Shown here piece after piece: positions 1 to 4,608 of a stretch of DNA of 7,879 bases. The stretch is from Halococcaceae archaeon (GTDB lineage: Archaea > Halobacteriota > Halobacteria > Halobacteriales > Halalkalicoccaceae). The stretch spans positions 1 to 7,879 of the forward strand of contig SKWB01000169.1 in NCBI GenBank assembly GCA_007129135.1. Reading direction: 5' to 3'. The translations under genes and the position numbers were made by a program. Under the pieces are notes generated by a model, which ran no database searches, had not been told where the DNA came from, and worked only from the letters and a program-made list of their open reading frames with translations. The first letter of the stretch is position 1. Each line of letters starts with the position of its first letter.

Positions 1-186
1 AAGCGGGAGGCGGAGCTCCGCGAGGAGTACAGGGAGGACATCGACGTCCGGCGGATGGCGAGCGAGGTGGTGATCGACGAGGTGATCCCGCCGAGCGACC
101 TGCGCGAGGAGCTCTCGAAGCGGTTTTCGTTCTACGAGACGGTCGAGAAGCGGCGGCCGGAGAAGAAACACGGGACCGTTCTCTAG
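1..186 (+). CDS. Acyl-CoA carboxylase carboxyltransferase (beta) subunit, C-terminal fragment
   Basis: This is the last 61 residues of a gene that begins before the window; frame 1 is open from base 1 to the TAG at 184-186. The tail contains ASEVVIDEVIPPSDLREEL followed by a basic stretch ending KKHGTVL. This resembles the C-terminus of biotin-dependent carboxyltransferase subunits (propionyl-, acetyl- or methylcrotonyl-CoA carboxylase), which usually run 510-590 residues and end in a KHG-hydrophobic motif after an ID-(D/E)VI-x-P element. The enzyme would move a carboxyl group from carboxybiotin to an acyl-CoA in the cytoplasm. The catalytic oxyanion-hole regions lie outside the window, so the substrate cannot be decided. 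A MaoC hydratase and a CitE-like lyase nearby make a catabolic role, for example with propionyl- or methylcrotonyl-CoA, a reasonable inference. Family assignment is fairly secure; substrate is open. Confidence 0.72.
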   Translation, partial: KREAELREEYREDIDVRRMASEVVIDEVIPPSDLREELSKRFSFYETVEKRRPEKKHGTVL

Positions 187-199
187 CCTTTCCGAGCAG

Positions 200-205
200 T
201 TAAGG
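200..205 (+). promoter_or_regulatory. TATA-like box for the DUF5658 gene
   Basis: The sequence TTAAGG begins 24 bases before the ATG at 224. This matches the box-to-ATG spacing seen upstream of several other genes in the window and fits a leaderless transcript starting at or next to that ATG. The start-site context, cgtATG, also fits. Confidence 0.5.
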
Positions 206-223
206 GTGGGCCACAGTCGGCGT

Positions 224-646
224 ATGCGCTGGTTAGCAATGACCCCCTCCGTCGTAGCGGACCTACCCGGCGTGGGGACCACCATGGAGACCGAAACCGC
301 GACCGACCGAACGGGACGGGGCAGGGTCGAGGGCTACTACGCAGTGCTCGCCCGCCACGAGCGAGGGCTCTGGGTCCTCGTCCTCCTGGCGGCGCTCGCC
401 GACGTCCTCCTCACGTACCACGGCCTCCAGATCGGGCTGACGGAGGCGAACCCGGTCGCCCGGGGCGCGATCGAGGGCTACGGCTACTGGACGATGCTCG
501 CGCTCAAGGGGGGAGCGCTCGCGGTCGGTGTCGCCTGTTGGGTGGCGCTTCCCGACCGCTTCTCGCCCGTGATCCCCCTCGGACTCGCGATCCCGTGGGT
601 CGTCGCCTCGCTGATCAACCTCACGCTGATACTCGTCGTGAGCTAG
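224..646 (+). CDS. DUF5658-type three-helix membrane protein, function unknown
   Basis: A 140-residue protein from ATG 224. It has a polar N-terminus and three predicted membrane helices at about residues 49-68, 88-109 and 116-139. It resembles the haloarchaeal DUF5658 family: an Asp inside helix 1 (LADVLLTYHGL), a TEANP motif just after it, a Lys in helix 2 (LALKGG) and a Pro-containing helix 3. Membrane location is clear; no enzymatic or transport role is known to me. The start is uncertain. ATG 224 has a well-spaced TATA box, but the first 20 codons include several A-ending codons that are rare here (tta, gca, gta, cta). ATG 284 would give a 120-residue protein closer to the usual length, with a leader of about 60 bases. 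A GTG at 206 is also open but lies only a few bases after the TATA box. It follows the carboxylase gene on the same strand with its own promoter. Confidence 0.75.
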   Translation: MRWLAMTPSVVADLPGVGTTMETETATDRTGRGRVEGYYAVLARHERGLWVLVLLAALADVLLTYHGLQIGLTEANPVARGAIEGYGYWTMLALKGGALAVGVACWVALPDRFSPVIPLGLAIPWVVASLINLTLILVVS

Positions 647-654
647 CGCCACGC

Positions 655-660
655 TCTTTA
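655..660 (+). promoter_or_regulatory. TATA-like box for the peroxiredoxin-like gene
   Basis: TCTTTA lies 23-28 bases before ATG 683 and 14-19 before the upstream in-frame ATG 674. The spacing selects 683 as a leaderless start with context gggtATG. It begins 9 bases after the stop of the DUF5658 gene, so the two genes are close but probably separately promoted. Confidence 0.5.
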
Positions 661-682
661 CTCCGTCAGCCAGATGGTGGGT

Positions 683-1207
683 ATGATCGCCGCCGGCCAG
701 AAGGCCCCCGACCTCTCGCTTCCGGGTGTCCGGGGCCGCGAGGCCCACGTCTACGACCTCCACCGCGAGATAGAGCCCGGCCGCGCCGTCCTCTGTTACT
801 TCTATCCGGCCGACTTCACCCCCGTCCCGACGGCGGAGCTTCGAGCGCTCGAAACCGCCGGCTGGGACGGCTCCGACCTCACGATCTGGGGGATCTCGGG
901 GGACTCCATCTTCGCTCACGCCGCCTTCGCCGAGGAGTACGCCCTCTCGTTCCCCCTGCTCTCGGACTTCCACGCCGGTGGGGCGGACGCCTACGGTCTC
1001 GCCTACGACGACTGGGAGCTACACGGCCCGGCCCCGAAACGCGGGCTCGTGCTCGTCGACACGGACTGGGAGGTCCGGTACACCTGGTCGGCCGACGACG
1101 CGTTCGAGCCCGAGAGGGAGCCGTTCGCGGCCGTCTCCGGTGAGTTGGAGGCGCTGCTCGGTCGGGAGTTCGATCCGGCCAGGCCGAGGTACGATCCCGA
1201 GCAGTGA
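683..1207 (+). CDS. Peroxiredoxin-fold (AhpC/TSA, redoxin) protein lacking the peroxidatic cysteine
   Basis: A 174-residue cytoplasmic protein of the AhpC-TSA/BCP-like thioredoxin fold. The N-terminal GQKAPDLSLPGVRG, the strand VLCYFYPADFTPV, then WGISGDS, HAAFAEEY and FPLLSDFH, and the late KRGLVLVDTDWEVRY all follow haloarchaeal peroxiredoxins. The active-site block normally reads TPxCTxEL. Here it reads T46-P-V-P49-T50-A-E-L, so the peroxidatic Cys is Pro (codon ccg at 827-829). The only Cys in the protein is C38, on the buried strand before the loop, and there is no resolving Cys. The conserved Thr of the loop and the later Arg (PKRG) remain. By established Prx chemistry this protein cannot reduce peroxide in the usual way. 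A scaffold, redox-independent binding or degenerating role is inference. ATG 683 was preferred to ATG 674 on TATA spacing. Its stop abuts the convergent MaoC gene. Confidence 0.88.
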   Translation: MIAAGQKAPDLSLPGVRGREAHVYDLHREIEPGRAVLCYFYPADFTPVPTAELRALETAGWDGSDLTIWGISGDSIFAHAAFAEEYALSFPLLSDFHAGGADAYGLAYDDWELHGPAPKRGLVLVDTDWEVRYTWSADDAFEPEREPFAAVSGELEALLGREFDPARPRYDPEQ

Positions 1208-1657
1208 TCACTCCGGCCGCTTCAGCGAGAGCACGGTCCGATCGAACTCGCAGACGAGCGTCTCCTCCTGGTCGAACGCCTCGACGTGCATCGTGACGAC
1301 TCCGCGCTCGCCGTCGCTGGTCTCGCGTTTCTCCGTCACCGTCGAGCGCGCGCGGATCGTGTCCCCGTGAAAGACGGGTGCGGGGTGTGAGACGTCGTCG
1401 TAGGAGAGGTTGGCGACGATCGTTCCGTCGGTCGTCTCCGGGATCGAGACGCCGACGGCGAGGCTCATCGTGTAGAGGCCGTTGACGAGGCGCTCGCCGA
1501 AGTCGGTCCCCGACGCGAACTCCTCGTCGAGGTGGAGCGGCTGCTGGTTCATCGTCATGTCGCAAAAGCGCTGGTTGTCCGCCTCGCTCACCGTTCGGCG
1601 TCGCTCGTGCTCGATCGTCTCGCCGACCGTGAACTCCTCGTAGTAGAGCCCTGGCAT
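1208..1657 (-). CDS. MaoC-family hotdog dehydratase/hydratase (small, single domain)
   Basis: A 149-residue single-hotdog protein. It starts MPGLYYEEFTVGETIEH, has the hydratase loop at residues 35-44 (TMNQQPLHLD), then FGERLVNGLYTMSLAVG, a PVFHGDTIRA strand near 95-104 and a C-terminal VCEFDRTVLSLKR strand. MaoC enzymes add water to or remove it from enoyl-CoA/3-hydroxyacyl-CoA thioesters. Classical R-hydratases use Asp and His in D-x-N-P-x-H. Here the Asp position is N37, Asn is Q39, and His42 is kept. As I recall, small MaoC proteins encoded beside CitE-like lyases in actinobacteria carry a similar TMN-x-x-PLH block, so this may be a subfamily signature and not a dead enzyme. ATG 1655-1657 was chosen because MPGLYYEEF is the family N-terminus. 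The gene lies 38 bases downstream of the Rid gene on the same strand; a TTTTCG-like box about 25 bases upstream could also give it its own promoter. Confidence 0.88.
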   Translation of the reverse strand: MPGLYYEEFTVGETIEHERRRTVSEADNQRFCDMTMNQQPLHLDEEFASGTDFGERLVNGLYTMSLAVGVSIPETTDGTIVANLSYDDVSHPAPVFHGDTIRARSTVTEKRETSDGERGVVTMHVEAFDQEETLVCEFDRTVLSLKRPE

Positions 1658-1695
1658 GGCGGTGACACTCTCGCCTCGCGAAAAGCCGTGTCGGT

Positions 1696-2091
1696 TCAGG
1701 GTGAGTCGGTGACGATCGCGTCGGCTTCGACCTCGACCAGCATCTCGGGATCGATCAGCGCGCTCACCTCGACCATGCTCGTCGCGGGGCGGATCTCGCC
1801 GAAGGCCGCGGCGTGTGCCTCGCCGATAGGCTCCCACTCCTCGATGTCGACCACGAACAGCCGGGTCCGGACCACGTCCGAGAGGCCTGCCCCTGCCTCG
1901 GAGAGCGCGCACTCGACGTTCTCTAGCGCTCGCTCGGTCTGCGCGTACGGGTCGTCGATCCCGACGAGATCGCCCTCCTCGTCGGTCGCGGTCGTCCCGG
2001 AGACCGCCACGTGCGGCCCGACGCGGACGGCCCGCGAGTAGCCGACTCTCGACTCCCACTCCGTCCCGCTCGACACCGTCGTTCGTTCCAT
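1696..2091 (-). CDS. Rid (YjgF/YER057c/UK114) family protein without the catalytic Arg
   Basis: A 131-residue protein covering the whole chorismate-mutase-like Rid fold, normally a cytoplasmic trimer. Landmarks are the N-terminal YSRAVRVGPHVAVSGT, DDPYAQTERALENVECAL, DVVRTRLFVVDIEEW and the C-terminal block at 101-125, RPATSMVEV through VEVEADAIV. RidA enzymes hydrolyse reactive enamine/imine intermediates such as 2-aminoacrylate using an Arg in the PARS motif (R105 in E. coli). The equivalent residue here is T104, so it fits the Rid groups that lack this Arg and whose substrates are largely unknown. The Glu in VEVEADA is retained. The start ATG 2089-2091 leads straight into the family N-terminus; the longer upstream reading frame is antisense to citE and gdhA. 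It is divergent from the CitE-like gene (96-base gap) and likely co-transcribed with the MaoC gene downstream. Confidence 0.9.
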   Translation of the reverse strand: MERTTVSSGTEWESRVGYSRAVRVGPHVAVSGTTATDEEGDLVGIDDPYAQTERALENVECALSEAGAGLSDVVRTRLFVVDIEEWEPIGEAHAAAFGEIRPATSMVEVSALIDPEMLVEVEADAIVTDSP

Positions 2092-2187
2092 GGGTGTGAA
2101 ACACGATCCCACCAGGTGGTCGTTTCGCTGCCGATCGGTCCCGCCCGCGTGATCGGGTTTCAAGCGGTCTGCTCTCGTCTTTCCCCC
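2092..2187. promoter_or_regulatory. Divergent promoter region between the Rid and CitE-like genes
   Basis: This 96-base gap serves two divergent starts. For the CitE-like gene, GTTTCAAG at 2157-2164 sits about 28 bases before ATG 2188, a good leaderless TATA position. For the Rid gene only a weak candidate (CGAAACG on the minus strand, 2121-2127) is visible. A short dyad, CCACC-a-GGTGG at 2109-2119, falls where the Rid pre-initiation complex would assemble and could be an operator; a GTGT-gaa-ACAC dyad lies nearer the Rid start. The regulators are unknown. Confidence 0.4.
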
Positions 2188-3018
2188 ATGCTCAGACGAA
2201 GCGTCATGTTCACGCCGGGCGACCGCCCGGAGATGCTGCGGAAGGCACCCGGTGCGGGTGCGGACACGGTCGTCTTCGACCTCGAGGACGCGGTCGCTCC
2301 GTCCCGAAAGGGAGAGGCGAGGAAGGCCGTCGGGGAGGTGCTCTCCGACCCCGAGTTCGAGCCCGACTGCGAGGTCTGTGTGCGGGTCGCGGAGCCCGGA
2401 GAGGACCTCCCCGTGGTGCTCGACGGGACGGCCCCGGACAGCCTGATGCTCCCGAAGGCGACGGGTAGGGAGGACGTCGAGGCCCTCGCGTCGCTGGCGA
2501 GCGAACTCGGCGAGTCGCTTCCCGTGATCGCGCTGATCGAGAGCGCGGCCGGCGTGCTCGTCGCCCCGGAGGTGGCCGCGGCGGAGGCGACCGACGCGCT
2601 CTGTTTCGGGGCCGAGGACCTCGCGGCGGACGTCGGGGCCACCCGAACGTCGGACGGGACGGAGGTGCTCTACGCGCGCGAGCGGGTCGTGATCGCCGCG
2701 AGCGCGGCGGGGGTCGACGCGATCGACACGGTCTACACCGACATCGAGGACACCGACGGACTCGCCGCCGAGACACGGTTCGCGGCGGGTCTGGGCTACG
2801 ACGGGAAGATGGCGATCCACCCCACGCAGGTCGGGCCGATCCACGAGGCGTTCGCGCCGACCGAGGAGGAACTGACGTGGGCCGAACGCGTGCTCGCAGC
2901 GCGAGAGGCGGCCGACCGGGAGGGCCGGGGCGTCTTCCGGATCGACGGCGAGATGATCGACGCGCCGCTGATCGCGCGTGCCGAACGGCTCGTCGAGCGG
3001 GCGGCCCGCGACCAGTAA
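2188..3018 (+). CDS. citE: CitE-like HpcH/HpaI-family CoA-ester lyase
   Basis: A 276-residue TIM-barrel protein of the HpcH/HpaI aldolase/citrate lyase beta family. Visible motifs are FTPGDRPEML (8-17), the acidic block VFDLEDAV (29-36), IALIESAAGV with the probable metal ligand E118, CFGAEDLAADVG (139-149, with E143 and D144), and GKMAIHPTQV near 210-220. These enzymes make or cleave a C-C bond in 3-hydroxyacyl-CoA or malyl-type thioesters with Mg2+. Stand-alone CitE-like proteins of this length include citramalyl-CoA, beta-methylmalyl-CoA and (R)-3-hydroxy-3-methylglutaryl-CoA lyases, so the citrate lyase name describes the family only. No other citrate lyase subunits are in the window. The neighbouring MaoC hydratase and acyl-CoA carboxylase fit a lyase acting on a hydrated enoyl-CoA. 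The start ATG 2188 has a TATA-like box 24-31 bases upstream and begins the family N-terminus (LRRSVMFTPG). Confidence 0.9.
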   Translation: MLRRSVMFTPGDRPEMLRKAPGAGADTVVFDLEDAVAPSRKGEARKAVGEVLSDPEFEPDCEVCVRVAEPGEDLPVVLDGTAPDSLMLPKATGREDVEALASLASELGESLPVIALIESAAGVLVAPEVAAAEATDALCFGAEDLAADVGATRTSDGTEVLYARERVVIAASAAGVDAIDTVYTDIEDTDGLAAETRFAAGLGYDGKMAIHPTQVGPIHEAFAPTEEELTWAERVLAAREAADREGRGVFRIDGEMIDAPLIARAERLVERAARDQ

Positions 3019-3103
3019 TATAAGGAGATCTGTATCACCTAGAGAGGGTGGTATGGTACGTATTTCGACACGGTTAAACCGGTCTCGGCTGTCGTCGTAG
3101 GTA
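3019..3103 (+). promoter_or_regulatory. Two candidate promoters upstream of gdhA
   Basis: This 85-base gap holds two TATA-like boxes. The proximal TTAAA (3074-3078) is about 28 bases before the gdhA ATG and would give a leaderless or nearly leaderless message. The distal TATAAG (3019-3024), just after the citE stop, would start transcription near 3046-3050 and give a leader of about 55 bases holding the mini-ORF at 3053. This suggests tandem promoters, though either box could be chance. Confidence 0.45.
3053..3100 (+). other. Possible 15-codon leader ORF upstream of gdhA
   Basis: ATG 3053 opens a 15-residue peptide (MVRISTRLNRSRLSS) ending in TAG at 3098-3100, three bases before the gdhA ATG. 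It is in the same frame as gdhA, so a single amber codon separates it from the enzyme. The start context GGGTGGTATGG (3046-3056) is identical to that at the GGT-like gene start (4602-4612). The peptide is basic and resembles no known leader, so translation is speculative. Confidence 0.25.
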
Positions 3104-4360
3104 ATGTCAGAGCAGGCCAACCCGTTCGAGAGTCTCCAGGAGCAGATAGACGACGCGCTCGGCCACGGGGAGGTGGGCGACGACGTCGCCGAGCGTCTCA
3201 AACATCCCGAGCGGGTCCTCGAGACCAACCTGACGGTCCGGATGGACGACGGCTCGCTCGAACGGTTTCCGGCCTACCGTTCGCAGTTCAACGGCGACCG
3301 CGGCCCGTACAAGGGCGGGATCCGGTACCACCCTGGGGTCACCCGCGACGAGGTGAAGGCGCTGTCGGGGTGGATGGTCTACAAGTGCGCGGTCGTCGAC
3401 ATCCCCTACGGCGGCGGGAAGGGGGGTATCCAGATCGACCCCCGGGAGTACTCGGAGACCGAACTCGAACGGGTCACCCGCGCGTTCGCGACGGAGCTCC
3501 GGCCCTTCATCGGCGAGGACGTCGACATCCCCGCGCCTGACGTCAACACCGGCCAACGGGAGATGAACTGGATCAAGGACACCTACGAGACGCTCGAGAA
3601 CACGACCGCACCGGGAGTAATCACCGGCAAGGCGCTCGAGAGCGGCGGCAGCGAGGGCCGCGTCGAGGCGACGGGTCGGTCGACGATGCTCACCGCCCGT
3701 GAGGCGTTCTCCTACCTCGACCGCGAGATCGAGGACGCGAGCGTCGCGGTGCAGGGCTACGGCAACGCCGGCTGGATCGCCGCGAAGCTCCTGGAGGACC
3801 TCGGCGCGCGGGTCGTCGCCGTCAGCGACTCCTCCGGGGCGATCTACGACGAGGACGGGCTGGACACCCGCGCGGTTCGCGAGTTCAAGGACGAGACCGG
3901 CTCGGTGAGCGGCTTCGAGGAGGCGAGCGAGGAGTTCGGCGGGGAGGAACTGCTCACGCTGGACTGCGACCTGCTGATCCCCGCGGCGCTCGAGAACGCC
4001 ATCGACGAGGAGCTCGCCCACGACGTGCGGGCGGACGTGATCGTCGAGGCGGCGAACGGCCCGCTCACCCCCGGGGCGGATCGGGTGCTCGAAGAGAGCG
4101 ACGTCCACGTCTTCCCCGACATCCTCGCGAACGCGGGCGGCGTGACGGTGAGCTACTTCGAGTGGGTCCAGAACCGCCAGCGCTTTCACTGGACCGAAGA
4201 GCGCGTGAACGACGAACTCGAACGGGTGATCGTCGAGGCGTTCGACGACCTCACGGCGGCCTACGAGGAGAAGGAGCTGCCGAGCTTCCGGATGGCCGCC
4301 TACGTCGTCGCCATCGAGCGCGTCGTCCGGGCGTTCGAAGAGGGCGGCGTCTTCCCCTGA
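3104..4360 (+). CDS. gdhA: Glutamate dehydrogenase (Glu/Leu/Phe/Val dehydrogenase family)
   Basis: A 418-residue full-length hexameric-type glutamate dehydrogenase, which interconverts glutamate and 2-oxoglutarate plus ammonia in the cytoplasm. The N-terminal substrate domain carries [10 protein letters not shown] with K70, the helix Lys K94 (WMVYKCA), the catalytic Lys K106 in PYGGGKGGI, and the catalytic Asp D146 in IPAPDVNTG. The Rossmann domain starts near 214 with [13 protein letters not shown] (G218-x-G220-x-x-G223). The next strand ends VVAVSD (D242), where an acidic residue usually favours NAD over NADP. The C-terminal [19 protein letters not shown] block is intact. The acidic surface is typical of halophilic GDH. 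ATG 3104 has a TATA-like box about 28 bases upstream. A hairpin follows the stop by 8 bases. The next gene is a GGT-family hydrolase that could release glutamate, though the gap and separate promoter argue against one operon. Coenzyme and direction are inferred. Confidence 0.97.
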   Translation: MSEQANPFESLQEQIDDALGHGEVGDDVAERLKHPERVLETNLTVRMDDGSLERFPAYRSQFNGDRGPYKGGIRYHPGVTRDEVKALSGWMVYKCAVVDIPYGGGKGGIQIDPREYSETELERVTRAFATELRPFIGEDVDIPAPDVNTGQREMNWIKDTYETLENTTAPGVITGKALESGGSEGRVEATGRSTMLTAREAFSYLDREIEDASVAVQGYGNAGWIAAKLLEDLGARVVAVSDSSGAIYDEDGLDTRAVREFKDETGSVSGFEEASEEFGGEELLTLDCDLLIPAALENAIDEELAHDVRADVIVEAANGPLTPGADRVLEESDVHVFPDILANAGGVTVSYFEWVQNRQRFHWTEERVNDELERVIVEAFDDLTAAYEEKELPSFRMAAYVVAIERVVRAFEEGGVFP

Positions 4361-4368
4361 AAGCCCTC

Positions 4369-4400
4369 ACGCGCGCTTGGCAGCGCGCGTTCGCCCTTTC
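4369..4400 (+). terminator. Hairpin terminator candidate after gdhA
   Basis: A perfect 8-bp inverted repeat, ACGCGCGC (4369-4376) and GCGCGCGT (4383-4390) with loop TTGGCA, starts 8 bases after the gdhA stop. It is followed by a pyrimidine-rich stretch ending in TTTC. The T-tract is short for an archaeal terminator, so the hairpin may instead protect the 3' end. Confidence 0.45.
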
Positions 4401-4476
4401 AATGTCCGCCAGGCACCGCCAGTATGTGCGCCGCGCGGGTCCGCGCGACGCGCCGGGCGAGCCAGCCCTCCCCCGT

Positions 4477-4510
4477 TCGGCTCGCGGGCGCGGAGCGCCA
4501 CGCGAGCCGA
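4477..4510 (+). repeat. Strong 15-bp imperfect inverted repeat (stem-loop)
   Basis: Outer arms TCGGCTCGCG (4477-4486) and CGCGAGCCGA (4501-4510) are perfect complements. Inside them GGCGC (4487-4491) pairs with GCGCC (4495-4499) around a GGA loop, leaving A4500 as the only bulge. No T-tract follows, so it does not look like a simple terminator. Confidence 0.7.
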
Positions 4511-4575
4511 GGCCGCCGTTCGAGCGAGTATGGACACCTCCAGTCAGCCGAGCCCGCGGTAGGTTCCACTTCTGA

Positions 4576-4590
4576 AGGCTTCAAGAGCCT
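4576..4590 (+). promoter_or_regulatory. TATA-like box of the GGT-like gene inside a small dyad
   Basis: TTCAAG (4580-4585) is 24-29 bases before ATG 4609, the usual leaderless spacing here. It sits in the centre of the dyad AGGCT-tcaag-AGCCT (4576-4590). A repressor bound there would block TBP, but no regulator gene is in the window. Confidence 0.45.
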
Positions 4591-4608
4591 CCACGTGACA
4601 GGGGTGGT

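Larger units (their letters stand above)
4361..4608 (+). other. 248-base hairpin-rich non-coding gap, possible ncRNA or leader structure
   Basis: No convincing protein gene is seen here. After the gdhA hairpin come a tight dyad CGCGCGG-gt-CCGCGCG (4432-4447) and a strong stem-loop at 4477-4510. That stem has a 10-bp outer part TCGGCTCGCG/CGCGAGCCGA and a 5-bp inner part GGCGC/GCGCC, with a 3-base loop and a single bulged A. GCGAGCC occurs at 4457-4463 and again at 4502-4508, and both copies can pair with GGCTCGC at 4479-4485, so two exclusive folds are possible. A TATA-like TTTCAA (4397-4402) could start a transcript near 4424. An Arg-rich frame from ATG 4424 overlaps the next gene and does not look like a haloarchaeal protein. 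The right end holds the promoter of the GGT-like gene. Function is unknown; a small RNA or attenuator is inference. Confidence 0.4.

Noticed and set aside
1208..2104. Extended 298-codon version of the MaoC gene
   Set aside because: The extra N-terminal half is Arg-rich, lies antisense to and out of frame with the Rid gene, and the MaoC family N-terminus begins at MPGLYYEEF.
2188..3018. True citrate lyase beta subunit
   Set aside because: No alpha or gamma (acyl-carrier) subunits or accessory genes are nearby, and stand-alone CitE-like proteins usually act on other CoA esters.
1696..3228. Minus-strand reading frame of 510 codons
   Set aside because: Only its last 131 codons (the Rid protein) are real. 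The rest is antisense to citE and the start of gdhA, has no family resemblance and is kept open by high GC.
3107..4189. Minus-strand 360-codon frame opposite gdhA
   Set aside because: It mirrors the codon periodicity of gdhA. Its composition is a typical GC-rich shadow and no motif is seen.
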